From: Halalkalicoccus sp. CGA53
GTDB lineage: Archaea > Halobacteriota > Halobacteria > Halobacteriales > Halalkalicoccaceae
Assembly: GCF_036429475.1 (NCBI RefSeq)
Contig: NZ_CP144125.1
Location: 744,001-808,000 of the forward strand
Length of the DNA stretch: 64,000 bases
Direction: 5' to 3'
Numbering within the stretch: the stretch's first letter is position 1; the number at the start of each line of letters is the position of its first letter. Positions 8,564 through 17,250 of this stretch are shown piece by piece. A program made the translations under genes and the position numbers. The notes under the pieces are model-generated. The model saw nothing but the letters and a program-made list of their open reading frames with translations, did not search any database and was not told the origin of the DNA.

Positions 8564-10060
8564 ATGTCACACACGACCGAACGGCGATCGGTCGACGCGC
8601 TCCTCGAACGGCTGTCGAGCACCGACCTGCTCGTCGGCGGCGAGCGCGTCGCGGCAACGGGCGGCGAGACGCTCACGACCGTCGATCCGGCGACGGGGAA
8701 ACCGATCGCGACGGTGGCCGCCGCGGGACCCTCCGACGTGGACAGCGCGGTGGCGGCCGCGCGGGAGGCGTTCCCGGAGTGGCGCGCCGTGGCACCCGAC
8801 GAGCGCGGCCGGGTCGTCTATCGCGTCGGTCAGCTCGTCAGGGAGCACGCCGACGACCTCGCGGCGCTCGAGAGCCTCGACCAGGGGAAGCCGATCTCGC
8901 AGGCGCGGAGCGACATGCTCGGCGCGGCGCGCTACTTCGAGTACTACGCCGGCGCGGCCGACAAGTTGGAGGGCCGGAGTGTCCCGGTCGGCCGCGAACA
9001 GATCGACTACACCCTTCGGGAGCCGTACGGCGTCAGCGCGCAGGTCACGCCCTGGAACTTCCCCGGGAACCTCTTCGCCCGGGGGATCGCCCCGGCGCTG
9101 GTCGCGGGGAACACGACCGTGGTCAAGCCGGCCGAGGGGACGCCGCTGTCGTCGTTGCGCCTCGCGGAGCTCTGTGCGGAGGCCGGCGTCCCCGACGGGG
9201 TCGTCAACGTCGTCCCGGGCTACGGCGACCCCGCCGGTCGGGCGCTCACCGAACACCCCGACGTCGATCAGATCACGTTCACCGGGAGCGTCCCGACGGG
9301 CCAAGCGATCATGCGCGCGGCGGCCGAGACCGTCACGCCGGTGACGCTCGAACTCGGCGGGAAGAACCCGGCGGTCGTCCTCCCCGACGCGGACCTCGAC
9401 GCCGCGGCGGAGTGGATCTCGACCGCGATCTTCACGAACGCCGGACAGGTCTGCTCGGCGGCCGACCGGGTGGTCGTTCACGAGTCGGTCCACGACGCGC
9501 TCGTCGCGCGGATCGTCGACGCCGCCGAATCGCTCTCGATCGGCCCCGGCCACGAGGACCCCGACGTGGGTCCGCTCGCCTCCGAGGAACAGCTCGAGAA
9601 GGTTCGGCGGTACATCGAGGTGGGGATCGACGAGGGTGCGACCGTCGCGACCGGCGGCGAGCTCCCCAACCGCCCGGGCTACTTCGCCGAACCGACGGTG
9701 TTCACCGACGTCAGTCCCGATATGCGGATCGCCCGCGAGGAGGTCTTCGGGCCGGTCCTCGCCGTGCTCTCGGTCGCCGACGAGACCGAGGCACTCTCCG
9801 TCGCGAACGACTCGGAGTACGGCCTGGTCGCCGGCGTCTTCACGGCCGACGTCGGGCGTGCACACCGCTTCGCCCGCGATCTCGAGGCCGGGAACGTCTA
9901 CGTCAACAAGTGGTTCGGGGACACGAACCAGACGCCGTTCGGCGGCTACAAACGGAGCGGCATCGGCCGGGAGAAGGGCCTCGAAGCGCTCGACTCCTAC
10001 CTCCAGACGAAGAACGTCGCGATCGACCTCGGCGGGAGCGCGGACCTCCCCGGTTCGTGA
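8564..10060 (+). CDS. NAD(P)-dependent aldehyde dehydrogenase
   Basis: 498-aa ALDH superfamily enzyme with full length and all landmarks: QVTPWNFPGNLFARGIAPAL (about 162-181), the TFTGSVPTG cofactor loop, the general base Glu in VTLELGGKNPAVV, the catalytic Cys in FTNAGQVCSAADRVVV, and EEVFGPVLAVL near the end. The ATG at 8564 is chosen because the frame above it overlaps the dehydrogenase gene. It probably acts after the dehydrogenase at 7368-8471 and before the symporter genes. Sequence alone cannot separate succinate-semialdehyde, betaine-aldehyde or lactaldehyde types. Confidence 0.92.
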   Translation: MSHTTERRSVDALLERLSSTDLLVGGERVAATGGETLTTVDPATGKPIATVAAAGPSDVDSAVAAAREAFPEWRAVAPDERGRVVYRVGQLVREHADDLAALESLDQGKPISQARSDMLGAARYFEYYAGAADKLEGRSVPVGREQIDYTLREPYGVSAQVTPWNFPGNLFARGIAPALVAGNTTVVKPAEGTPLSSLRLAELCAEAGVPDGVVNVVPGYGDPAGRALTEHPDVDQITFTGSVPTGQAIMRAAAETVTPVTLELGGKNPAVVLPDADLDAAAEWISTAIFTNAGQVCSAADRVVVHESVHDALVARIVDAAESLSIGPGHEDPDVGPLASEEQLEKVRRYIEVGIDEGATVATGGELPNRPGYFAEPTVFTDVSPDMRIAREEVFGPVLAVLSVADETEALSVANDSEYGLVAGVFTADVGRAHRFARDLEAGNVYVNKWFGDTNQTPFGGYKRSGIGREKGLEALDSYLQTKNVAIDLGGSADLPGS

Positions 10061-10167
10061 GACGGGCGCTGTTGGGTGGGAAGCCGGCGCGATCGAACCG
10101 TGCTCCGTCACGGAAAATGATTATGCAGTACGATAACCGTTAAGTGAGGCTCCGGAGATGCGAATCC

Positions 10168-10299
10168 ATGAACGTACTGCAGGTGCTCGCGACGACCTCG
10201 ATCCTGTTCGTCCTGTTCGCGCTCGTCTGGGTGTTCTTCGTCGAGGACTGGCTCGAGGGACGCGAACTGAGCGGGATGTTCGACGACGGTGATCGGTGA
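10168..10299 (+). CDS. 43-residue single-span membrane peptide upstream of symporter
   Basis: Short gene read directly from the sequence. ATG at 10168 and TGA at 10297-10299 give 43 aa: one hydrophobic helix (about residues 5-25, rich in Leu, Val and Phe) followed by an acidic tail (VEDWLEGRELSGMFDDGDR). Its stop codon overlaps the start of the sodium:solute symporter gene in a TGATG arrangement, so translation is probably coupled. Several symporters of this family have small membrane partner subunits, though usually with two spans. This peptide may be a minimal partner. I do not recognise a named family. Confidence 0.65.
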   Translation: MNVLQVLATTSILFVLFALVWVFFVEDWLEGRELSGMFDDGDR

Positions 10300-11969
10300 T
10301 GGCCCTCGACCTCCTCGCGGCCGGGATGCCGCTACAGGCCGGGGCGGACGGGATCGCGGAGCAGACGGTGGTGACCTGGGGGTGGATCTTCCTGGCCGCG
10401 TACATGGTCCTGATCCTCGCGCTCGGCTTCGTCGGCTACCGGCGCGTCGAGAGCGGTAGCGGCGGCGGGACGAGCGCACAGGACGAGTACGCGACCGCGA
10501 GGGGTGGCTACGGCTTTTTGGCGCTCTCGCTCGCGTACGCGGCGACGGTCGCGAGCGGGGCGACGTTCATGAGCATCCCGGGGATGGGCTACGACATGGG
10601 GTTCATGGCCGGGTACTACGCGATGATCTACCCCATCGGCATCTTCGGGGGGATGCTGATCGTCGCCCGGGTGAGCAAGAAGGTCAGCGACCGGTTCAAC
10701 TCCCAATCCGTTCCCGACTACATCGGCGATCGGTTCCAGAGTCCGGGGCTCAGGATCGTCACGGCGCTGCTCTCGCTCTTCCTGATCTTCTACGCGATGG
10801 CGCAGATCTCCGCCGCGGGCTGGATGTTCGAGGTGATCCTCGGGATCGAGTACGTCATCGGCATCTGGGTGGCCGGCCTGTTGCTGCTCGTCTACCTCGC
10901 CGCCGGCGGCTCACACGCCGATATCCTCACGGACGCGATCCAGGGGGCGATCATGATCGGGATCACGCTCCTGATCGTCTTCATGTTCGCGACCGGGTGG
11001 GGCATCGACGGCGGCATCGAGTCGGTGAACGCGGCGCTCGAGAGCGACCAGCAGTGGGACCAGCACACCGACCCGGAGAACCCGATCTTCACCGGCTGGT
11101 GGGCGATCGTCCTGCTGATGATCGCACACATCGGGTTCACCGCACAGCCCCACCTCGGGAACAAGTTCTTCGCGATCAAGAGCAACCGGTACATCCGCCG
11201 GTTCATGCTCGCGGCGTCGCTCGTGGGCATCCTCCTCCCGCTCATGTATCTCGGCGGTGTCCTCGGGGCCGCCCAGGGGATCGAGGTTCAGGACCCCGAC
11301 GCGATCATCCCGACGCTGTTCGTCGAGAACATCCACCCGATCATGGCGGCCTTTCTCGGCATCGCGATCCTCAGCGCGATCATCTCCACCTCCGACGGCA
11401 TCGTCATCGCCGTCTCACAGATCTTCGCGAACGACCTCTACCGAAAGTCCTACGTCCCGTGGAAGGGCGGCGATCCGGAGGCCGAAGCGGTCCAGCAACG
11501 CTCGCTCCTCATCTCCCGGATATCGACCGTCTTCATCGTCTTCGTCGCCGTCGCGGCGGTGATAACGCCACCGCAGTACCTCGTGGTGTTCATGTGGACG
11601 GGGATCGGCGGGATCATCGCCTCGTTCGGCGGCCCCTATATCGTGGGGACCGTCTGGCGGCGGACGACGAAGGTCGCCGCGTACGCCGCGATCGCCGTCG
11701 GCTTCGGCGTCTACTTCTTCATCCACCTCGGCCCGCAGTTCGGCCTTCTTGGTGGCGTCTGGCCGCTCAACGAGAACCCGTTCGCCTCGACCGGGATCGG
11801 CTTCATCGTCAGCGTCGCCACGACGGTCGCGGTGAGCCTGTTCACCGAGCCGCCGACCGACGAGCACCTCGACGAGGTGTTCTCGGCCGAGAGCCGTCTC
11901 CTCGACGACGAGGGGGCCGAGCGATCTGGCCCGACCGGTCCGACGGATCCGGCGCGGGGAGACGACTGA
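10299..11969 (+). CDS. Sodium:solute symporter family (SSS) permease
   Basis: 556-aa membrane protein with about 13 hydrophobic segments, typical of the SSS family, which uses a sodium gradient to import organic solutes. The family core is visible as ASGATFMSIPGMGYDMGF near 90-107, and GIAILSAIISTSDGIVIAVSQ near 350 carries the conserved Ser/Thr of the sodium site. The acidic C-terminal tail lies in the cytoplasm. The ATG at 10299 overlaps the stop of the small membrane peptide. Its place after an alcohol and an aldehyde dehydrogenase suggests it imports their substrate; the identity is not visible. The TGA stop runs into a long palindrome. Confidence 0.9.
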   Translation: MALDLLAAGMPLQAGADGIAEQTVVTWGWIFLAAYMVLILALGFVGYRRVESGSGGGTSAQDEYATARGGYGFLALSLAYAATVASGATFMSIPGMGYDMGFMAGYYAMIYPIGIFGGMLIVARVSKKVSDRFNSQSVPDYIGDRFQSPGLRIVTALLSLFLIFYAMAQISAAGWMFEVILGIEYVIGIWVAGLLLLVYLAAGGSHADILTDAIQGAIMIGITLLIVFMFATGWGIDGGIESVNAALESDQQWDQHTDPENPIFTGWWAIVLLMIAHIGFTAQPHLGNKFFAIKSNRYIRRFMLAASLVGILLPLMYLGGVLGAAQGIEVQDPDAIIPTLFVENIHPIMAAFLGIAILSAIISTSDGIVIAVSQIFANDLYRKSYVPWKGGDPEAEAVQQRSLLISRISTVFIVFVAVAAVITPPQYLVVFMWTGIGGIIASFGGPYIVGTVWRRTTKVAAYAAIAVGFGVYFFIHLGPQFGLLGGVWPLNENPFASTGIGFIVSVATTVAVSLFTEPPTDEHLDEVFSAESRLLDDEGAERSGPTGPTDPARGDD

Positions 11970-12046
11970 TACTGTCGGCTGTACCTACGTGAGGATTCTC
12001 TCCACTCCGTAGCGGCGAGAATCTACTGACGTACAGCCGACAGTAT
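11969..12046. repeat. 78-bp palindromic element, copy 1
   Basis: A perfect 16-bp inverted repeat, ATACTGTCGGCTGTAC (11969-11984) and GTACAGCCGACAGTAT (12031-12046), encloses a nested stem GATTCTC/GAGAATC (11994-12000 and 12017-12023). It begins in the stop codon of the symporter gene. A second element of the same build lies at 48631-48709. It could be a terminator or a small non-autonomous mobile element. No clear target duplication is seen. Confidence 0.75.
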
Positions 12047-12067
12047 GACCCCGCGAGCGACGAGACG

Positions 12068-12073
12068 TTTATT
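12068..12073 (+). promoter_or_regulatory. TATA-like box of the 12097 gene
   Basis: TTTATT lies 24-29 nt upstream of the ATG at 12097, the spacing expected for a leaderless haloarchaeal transcript. It lies just outside the palindromic element. Confidence 0.55.
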
Positions 12074-12096
12074 CCCCTCCCGGATAGCTACCCGAC

Positions 12097-12684
12097 ATGG
12101 AGATCACCGCGTTCGAGGCGACGCTCGACGAGGACTCGGCGGTCGAGCGGACGCGGAACCTGAGCGCCGTCGAGTACGCGCGTCGGTGGGTCGGTGACCT
12201 CCTCGGGAGGCGAGCACGGGCGAGCCCCGACGTGCGCGTCGTCTACTACCCGGACTACATCGCATACACATCCGCGTCGATCAGGCGGCTGATCCGCGAC
12301 GAGAAGTCGCTGAAGTTCCTCGCGGGGATCGACGCCGTCACCGGTCGGGCCGGCGAGGTCGACGTGAGCCTGCCCTCGCGACGAACGATCGACGTCGACC
12401 GGGCGTTCGTGATCCACCCGCAGGTGGACGCGGCAGAGGCCGAGGCGATCTGGCGGGAGTGGCTGTTCTCCTACGTCGGCCGGTACCACCGCGCCGTCGA
12501 GATGCCCGAGTACTCGCTGGACGACCTCGAGCTCGTCTACACGCCCTACTGGGTGATCGACTACGGCTCGGCCGAAGAGAGCCTGGCGGTCAGCGACCTG
12601 ACGCGCCGGACGGCGACGGTCGAGGAGATAGAGGTTCTAGAGGAGTTCTACGAGCGGTTCATGCGCGACGACGCCCGGGCGTGA
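12097..12684 (+). CDS. Conserved haloarchaeal protein of unknown function
   Basis: 195-aa soluble, acidic protein that I do not recognise as a named family. It has an alternating strand/helix pattern with aromatic-rich strands (VRVVYYPDYIAYTSA near 48-62, and LELVYTPYWVIDYG near 147-160) and a C-terminal charged helix. No signal peptide or membrane segment is seen. The TATA-like box 25 nt upstream and the strong GC bias at third codon positions support a real gene. It stands alone between the symporter and the universal stress protein on the same strand. Confidence 0.7.
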   Translation: MEITAFEATLDEDSAVERTRNLSAVEYARRWVGDLLGRRARASPDVRVVYYPDYIAYTSASIRRLIRDEKSLKFLAGIDAVTGRAGEVDVSLPSRRTIDVDRAFVIHPQVDAAEAEAIWREWLFSYVGRYHRAVEMPEYSLDDLELVYTPYWVIDYGSAEESLAVSDLTRRTATVEEIEVLEEFYERFMRDDARA

Positions 12685-12815
12685 TCCGGCCGGTCGCCCC
12701 GGCACCGACGATCGCCGATCCACGACGACGAGCCGGCGGGCGACGACTGATACTCCGTACGCGAGTGAGACCGAGGGCCACCTCTATGTAGATCCCTCGC
12801 GTCTCCCCGAGGGAG

Positions 12816-13253
12816 ATGTACGACGCGATACTCTTTCCCACGGATGGGAGCGAGCGATCGACGCGGAGCCTCGACCACGCCGTGAGCCTCGCGACCGCCT
12901 ACGACGCGACGCTCTACGCGCTGTACGTCGTCGACCAGAGCACGTACGCGGGCCTCCCGAGCGACGTCGACCGAGAGACGATACGGGAGCGCCAGGAGGC
13001 GGTCGGATCCGAGACGGTGCGGGCGATCGAGGACGTCGCCCGGGAGGCCGGCATCGAACTCGTGACGGAGATCCGGTCGGGTCTCCCACACGAACGGATC
13101 GTCGAGGTCGTCGAGGAGTACGGCATCGACCTCGTCGTGATGGGGACCCAGGGCCGGTCCGGGCTCGGCCGTCTCCTCCTCGGAAGCACAACCGAGCGGG
13201 TGCTCCGGTCGAGTCCGGTCGCCGTCCACGCCGTTCCGACGGGCGAGACGTGA
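12816..13253 (+). CDS. Universal stress protein (UspA family)
   Basis: 145-aa single-domain UspA protein. It begins with the typical YDAILFPTDGS strand and loop. It ends with the ATP-binding signature MGTQGRSGLGRLLLGSTTER (G-x2-G-x9-G-S/T) followed by a VLRSSPVAVHAV strand, so this is probably an ATP-binding member that forms dimers. Haloarchaea carry many paralogues, so a specific role cannot be assigned. It is convergent with the flippase gene that ends at 13300. Confidence 0.93.
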   Translation: MYDAILFPTDGSERSTRSLDHAVSLATAYDATLYALYVVDQSTYAGLPSDVDRETIRERQEAVGSETVRAIEDVAREAGIELVTEIRSGLPHERIVEVVEEYGIDLVVMGTQGRSGLGRLLLGSTTERVLRSSPVAVHAVPTGET

Positions 13254-13299
13254 CCCGGTGACCGACGCGATCGCCGACACCGGACTTTCATCGGCCGGT

Positions 13300-14826
13300 T
13301 CACATGAAGCGCTCCGCGAGCCGTTTCACCGGCCCGAGGTCCACCCCGGTCTGTTCCTCGATGCTCACGAGCAGCATCATCTCCTCGCGTTCGACCCCGC
13401 CGAGTACGAGCACGATCACGGCGTAGACGAGGACGAACAGCGCGGCGAGCGCGACGAACAGCGGGATCGTCACGTCGACGGTGAGCGTGAGGGCGAAGAG
13501 CACGCCGACGGCGAGAAGCGAGGCGGTCGCCGGCCGGACGAGCGCCGAGGTGAACGGGTGGATCCCGGTCCGCGTGTAGAGCTGGTACGAGAAGGTGGCG
13601 TTGACCGCGACGTACGAGAGCACGGTCGCGACCGCCGCCCCGACGAACGAGTACCGGGGGATCAGAAGCAGGTTGAGCGCGACGTTGAGGACTGCCGCGC
13701 CGATGTTGTCGTACATCACGAGCCGCGTCTCGCCGATCGCCGTGAGCGTCTTGTAGTTCGGCCCCGCGACCGCGTGGGTCATGAAGCCGAGCGCGAGGAT
13801 CGAGAGCGCGATCGCGCCGGGGGCGTACTCGGGCGCGATGAACTCGATGATGACGTCCGAGAAGACGAACAGCACCGCGAACAGCGGCAGCGTGATGACG
13901 AAAATCCACTTCGTGACGATCTGGTAGAGCCGCTTCATCTCGCTGGTGTCGTCGTCGGAGTGACGCTCGGAGAGCATCGGCATGAAGAGGAACGCGAAGG
14001 AGGTCAGCACGATCGTGATCGTCGTCGCGATCGGGTAGATGAAGTAGTAGATCCCCACGTCGCCGGTCGACGCGAAGTAGCCCAACAGGAGCGTATCGAG
14101 GTCGTGAAGCACCTTCACCATCACCGCGCTGATGACGAGCGGGGTGGAGAAGGCGAGCAGCTCCTTTCGCATCGTGATCGCGGGGACGCGCTCGAACAGC
14201 GACGTGTACTTCCACATGTAGTAGAGCCCGAGCGCAGCGGCGGCGCCGTGGCCGAGCATGTAGGCGAAGGAGACGCCGACGACGCCGTAGCCCGCGAGCA
14301 GGATCGCCACCGCGAGGATCAACCTGACCGAGTGCGCGGTGAGGTCCTCGACGTACACCTTCGGGAGCGTCCGTTTCACGCCCTGGATCCCGCCGACCGA
14401 GAGCTTCTCGATGGAGGCCAGCGGCAGGGCGAGCGCGAACACCTGGATCACCGGGGCAACGGCCGGATCGTTGAACGCGTGGGTCGCGATCTCGTCGGCG
14501 AAGAAGATCATGATCGCCGCCGAGAGGACCGACAGCGGCAGCACCATCTGGAAACCCGAGACGAGCACTCCGCGACGACGCTGTGGGTCGTCGTACCGCG
14601 GGAGGTATCGCCCGATACCGGTGTTCATCCCGAGGAGGACGAGCGTCGAGACCGCCGTGAGGAGCGTCGAGCCCAGCCCGATCGCGCCGTAGCCGGTCGG
14701 ACCGAGCAGCCGGCCGATGACGATCACCGAGACGAACGAGATGACCATCCCGACGAGCGAGCCGATGAAGACGACGCTCCCACCTTTGAACAGCGCACGG
14801 ATCGACGAGTCGGAGGACTCACTCAT
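13300..14826 (-). CDS. Polysaccharide/oligosaccharide flippase (Wzx/MATE-like)
   Basis: 508-aa integral membrane protein with 12-14 predicted spans. The N-terminus is typical of the polysaccharide biosynthesis exporters (LFKGGSVVFIGSLVGMVISF, and GRLLGPTGYGAIGL near 38). These flip lipid-linked sugars across the membrane, in haloarchaea for surface-layer glycosylation or exopolysaccharide. No glycosyltransferases are adjacent, so the link to a pathway is inferred from the family only. The soluble C-terminal tail is short. The ATG start at 14826 is well placed. Confidence 0.88.
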   Translation of the reverse strand: MSESSDSSIRALFKGGSVVFIGSLVGMVISFVSVIVIGRLLGPTGYGAIGLGSTLLTAVSTLVLLGMNTGIGRYLPRYDDPQRRRGVLVSGFQMVLPLSVLSAAIMIFFADEIATHAFNDPAVAPVIQVFALALPLASIEKLSVGGIQGVKRTLPKVYVEDLTAHSVRLILAVAILLAGYGVVGVSFAYMLGHGAAAALGLYYMWKYTSLFERVPAITMRKELLAFSTPLVISAVMVKVLHDLDTLLLGYFASTGDVGIYYFIYPIATTITIVLTSFAFLFMPMLSERHSDDDTSEMKRLYQIVTKWIFVITLPLFAVLFVFSDVIIEFIAPEYAPGAIALSILALGFMTHAVAGPNYKTLTAIGETRLVMYDNIGAAVLNVALNLLLIPRYSFVGAAVATVLSYVAVNATFSYQLYTRTGIHPFTSALVRPATASLLAVGVLFALTLTVDVTIPLFVALAALFVLVYAVIVLVLGGVEREEMMLLVSIEEQTGVDLGPVKRLAERFM

Positions 14827-14915
14827 CCGCTCACGCTACGACGGGTGGGGCGGTGTGATTTGTGGCTCGTCTCTGGTACCCGATGGCACGAAACACGCGC
14901 GGGGACCACCGGGCG

Positions 14916-16310
14916 TCAGGGCTCCTCTCCCAGCAGCCGATCGACCATCTCCTCCGGGTCGAACCGGACGAGGTCGTCGTAGCCCTGGCCGGTGCCGAGA
15001 AAGAGGATCGGCTTGCCGGTCACGTGTGCGATCGAGATCGCCGCCCCGCCCTGCGAGTCGGCGTCGGCCTTCGAGAGGATCGCCCCGTCGATCGCCGACG
15101 CCTCGTTGAACTCGCGTGCGCGCGAGACGGCGTCCTGGCCCGCGACCGCTTCGTCGACGAACAAGACCATGTCGGGGCCGACCACCCGGTCGATCTTCGC
15201 GAGCTGGTCCATGAGCCCCCGGTCGGTGTGGAGCCGTCCCGCCGTGTCACCGAGCACGACGTCGATCCCGTTCGCCTTCGCGTACTCGACGGCGTCGTAG
15301 ATCACCGCCGTCGGATCGCTGCCCTGCTCGTGGGCGATGAGCTTTCGATCGAGGCGCCTTGCGTGTTCTCTGATCTGCTCGTTGGCCCCTGCCCGGTAGG
15401 TGTCGCCGTTCGCGAGCACCGAGGAGTAGCCCCGTTCCTCCAGGTAGCGAGAGAGCTTCGCGATCGAGGTGGTCTTGCCGACGCCGTTCACCCCGGTGAA
15501 GACGATCACGACGGGTTTCTCGGCCTCCGCGATCCGCTCGTCGAAGTCGAACTGGCCGACACCGATCACCTCGTGGATGGCGTCGGCCAGCGCCTCCTCG
15601 ACCACCTCTCCGGTGCTCGAGAGCATCGTCCGTGTCTCGCCGATCAGCTCCTCTCGCACGCGATCGAGGATCTCCTCGGCGACGCCCATCTCGACGTCGC
15701 TCTCGAGCAGCGCCATCTCCAGCTCCCAGAGCGGCTCCTCCAACCGTTCCTCGTCGATGACGACCCGACCGAGCGCCGCGGCCTTCGCCCGCCGGGTGAA
15801 CCCGGGACCGCCGTCTCGCTGCTCGCCGTCGTCGGATCCGGTCTCGTCGGCATCCGTTCCCTCGGGAACCTCGGCCTCGGATTCGTCCGGTTTCTCGCTC
15901 TCGCCGGCGTCCTCCTCGGTGCGGTCGGGCTCCGTCTCGTCGTCTCGAACCGGTTCGTCGAACCGCTCGACGCTCCCCTCGTCGTCGCCTTCGGCCTCGG
16001 CGGCCGGCCGGCCCGCCTCCGGGGCCGGTTCGGTCGCCGAGGCCGCCGGCTCCCCCTCGAACTCCGGCTCCTCGGATCCGTCGTCCTCGACGTCCGCGAC
16101 CGGCTCGCGTTCCGCGTCCTCGACACTCGGGTCGATCGGCGCCCACTCCTCGTCTTCGCGCTCCCCTTCCGTCGCGTCGTCGTTCGCGAGATCGGCGGCA
16201 TCCTCGCCGTCTCCCTCCGCTCGCTCGTTCTCGTCGAGTTCCTCGACCTCGGCGGCCTCCTCGACGTCCTTCGTGAAGTTCCCGAGTTTCTCTCGCAACC
16301 CGTCGAACAT
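14916..16310 (-). CDS. ftsY: Signal recognition particle receptor FtsY
   Basis: 464-aa SRP receptor GTPase. Residues about 15-165 form a very acidic, Glu/Asp-rich A domain, longer than in many archaea. The NG domain follows, with P-loop GVNGVGKTTSIAKL near 270, DTYRAGANEQIREHA, GDTAGRLHTD and SKADADSQGGAAIS. Together with SRP54 it forms the GTPase pair that hands nascent membrane proteins to the translocon. Its start is 3 nt after the stop of pfdA, so rpl18a-pfdA-ftsY form one operon. Confidence 0.97.
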   Translation of the reverse strand: MFDGLREKLGNFTKDVEEAAEVEELDENERAEGDGEDAADLANDDATEGEREDEEWAPIDPSVEDAEREPVADVEDDGSEEPEFEGEPAASATEPAPEAGRPAAEAEGDDEGSVERFDEPVRDDETEPDRTEEDAGESEKPDESEAEVPEGTDADETGSDDGEQRDGGPGFTRRAKAAALGRVVIDEERLEEPLWELEMALLESDVEMGVAEEILDRVREELIGETRTMLSSTGEVVEEALADAIHEVIGVGQFDFDERIAEAEKPVVIVFTGVNGVGKTTSIAKLSRYLEERGYSSVLANGDTYRAGANEQIREHARRLDRKLIAHEQGSDPTAVIYDAVEYAKANGIDVVLGDTAGRLHTDRGLMDQLAKIDRVVGPDMVLFVDEAVAGQDAVSRAREFNEASAIDGAILSKADADSQGGAAISIAHVTGKPILFLGTGQGYDDLVRFDPEEMVDRLLGEEP

Positions 16311-16313
16311 GCG

Positions 16314-16769
16314 CTACTGATCCGGCTCTCCGCCCTGCATCCCCTGCATCTGCTGTTGCATCTGCTGCTGGGCCTGCTGCTGGAGCTGGCTCGCCTGCGC
16401 CTCCAGCGCGTCGATGTCCTCTTCGACCGCCTCGATCTCCTCGTCGAGCTCCTCGATCTGGCCGTCGAGCGCCTCCTTTCGCGTCTCGAGCGTCTCGATC
16501 GCCGCCTCCCGCCCGCGTTCGGCGGCGTAGCCCGCACCGACGCCGACGATCACCTCGTCGATCTCCTCGACCGTCGCCCGGACGTACGCGTCGCCGCCGA
16601 GCGGCACCTGCACCGTCGAGCCGCTCTCGAGGGTCCCGATCGCGTCGATCGCCTCGTCGATCTCGCCCTGCTCGGATCGCAGCTCTTCGATCTCTGCCTC
16701 GACGCTCTCCTTGTGGGCGTCGAGCGCCTGGAGCTGCTCGGAGAGCTCCTGGAGCTGTGGCGAGCTCAT
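16314..16769 (-). CDS. pfdA: Prefoldin subunit alpha
   Basis: 151-aa alpha subunit of the archaeal prefoldin co-chaperone, which captures unfolded proteins and hands them to the thermosome. Two long coiled-coil helices (about 1-50 and 90-140) flank the beta-hairpin region with GSTVQVPLGGDAYVRATV and IVGVGAGYAAER. The C-terminus is a Gln/Met-rich stretch. Its ATG overlaps the TGA stop of rpl18a in an ATGA arrangement, and ftsY follows after 3 nt. The length is normal for the family. Confidence 0.95.
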   Translation of the reverse strand: MSSPQLQELSEQLQALDAHKESVEAEIEELRSEQGEIDEAIDAIGTLESGSTVQVPLGGDAYVRATVEEIDEVIVGVGAGYAAERGREAAIETLETRKEALDGQIEELDEEIEAVEEDIDALEAQASQLQQQAQQQMQQQMQGMQGGEPDQ

Positions 16770-16942
16770 CGTTCTCGCACCTCGCCGATCTCGATCTGAC
16801 GGCGTGCGAGGTTGTGTCGGCTCCCGAACGAGGCGTAGACGTGCTCTTCGGCCACCGCCTCGTTCGTCGCCTCCAGCTCCGTCTCGAACTCGCGCCAGCC
16901 GTCGCGTCCCTCGAATCGTCCGCTCACCGTGAAGATGCTCAT
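16766..16942 (-). CDS. rpl18a: Large-subunit ribosomal protein eL20 (L18Ae/LX)
   Basis: 58-aa ribosomal protein read directly from the sequence because it is short. ATG at 16942, TGA at 16766-16768. It begins MSIFTVSGRF, continues with a W-REFE segment, then EHVYASFGSRHNLARRQIEI, the conserved core of the archaeal LX protein. It is the first gene of the rpl18a-pfdA-ftsY operon, with a 4-nt overlap to pfdA. In many archaea this gene directly follows eif6, which here lies about 9.4 kb away on the same strand. Confidence 0.92.
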   Translation of the reverse strand: MSIFTVSGRFEGRDGWREFETELEATNEAVAEEHVYASFGSRHNLARRQIEIGEVRER

Positions 16943-17250
16943 ACGTGTGAGACGCGCTCGGAGTCGGAAGTATCTTCCTATAGACGGGGCGCGTTTCGAT
17001 ACGACGACCGAGAGCGTCCAGAGGTCCGATCCCGTCGTCAGCGCGTGCCAGCGATGGTGATGTAGGAAACGCGTGTTCCCCGTTCAGGAGCGTTCACGCT
17101 TACGTCGCAGGTCGTCGCTCGATCGGATCGTCGCCGACGCCGAACTGATCGGCAAGCAATCGTACCGACAGCCCCGGACGCAGCGCTGGGAGTAGGGATA
17201 CACACGGGCAACAGTGTCTTTACGGTGGTCCTGGGAGAACGGCCACTCGG
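16943..17250. other. Divergent promoter region between rpl18a and a wHTH gene
   Basis: 308 bp between two divergently transcribed genes. It holds a TATA-like box for rpl18a at 16977-16983 and a CTTTACG box at 17218-17224 about 30 nt above the ATG at 17251. No small gene or RNA is recognised in the middle. Confidence 0.55.
16977..16983 (-). promoter_or_regulatory. TATA-like box upstream of rpl18a-pfdA-ftsY
   Basis: CTATAGG on the minus strand about 35-40 nt above the rpl18a start. It would give this operon its own promoter now that it is separated from eif6. Confidence 0.4.

Noticed and set aside
8567-10111. 514-codon frame on the minus strand
   Set aside because: It is exactly antisense to the aldehyde dehydrogenase gene, which has all catalytic motifs; the antisense frame has none.
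12741-12760. Partial third copy of the palindromic element (shared GACGACTGATACT)
   Set aside because: Only the flank and first bases match copy 1, and there is no complementary arm nearby, so it may be chance.
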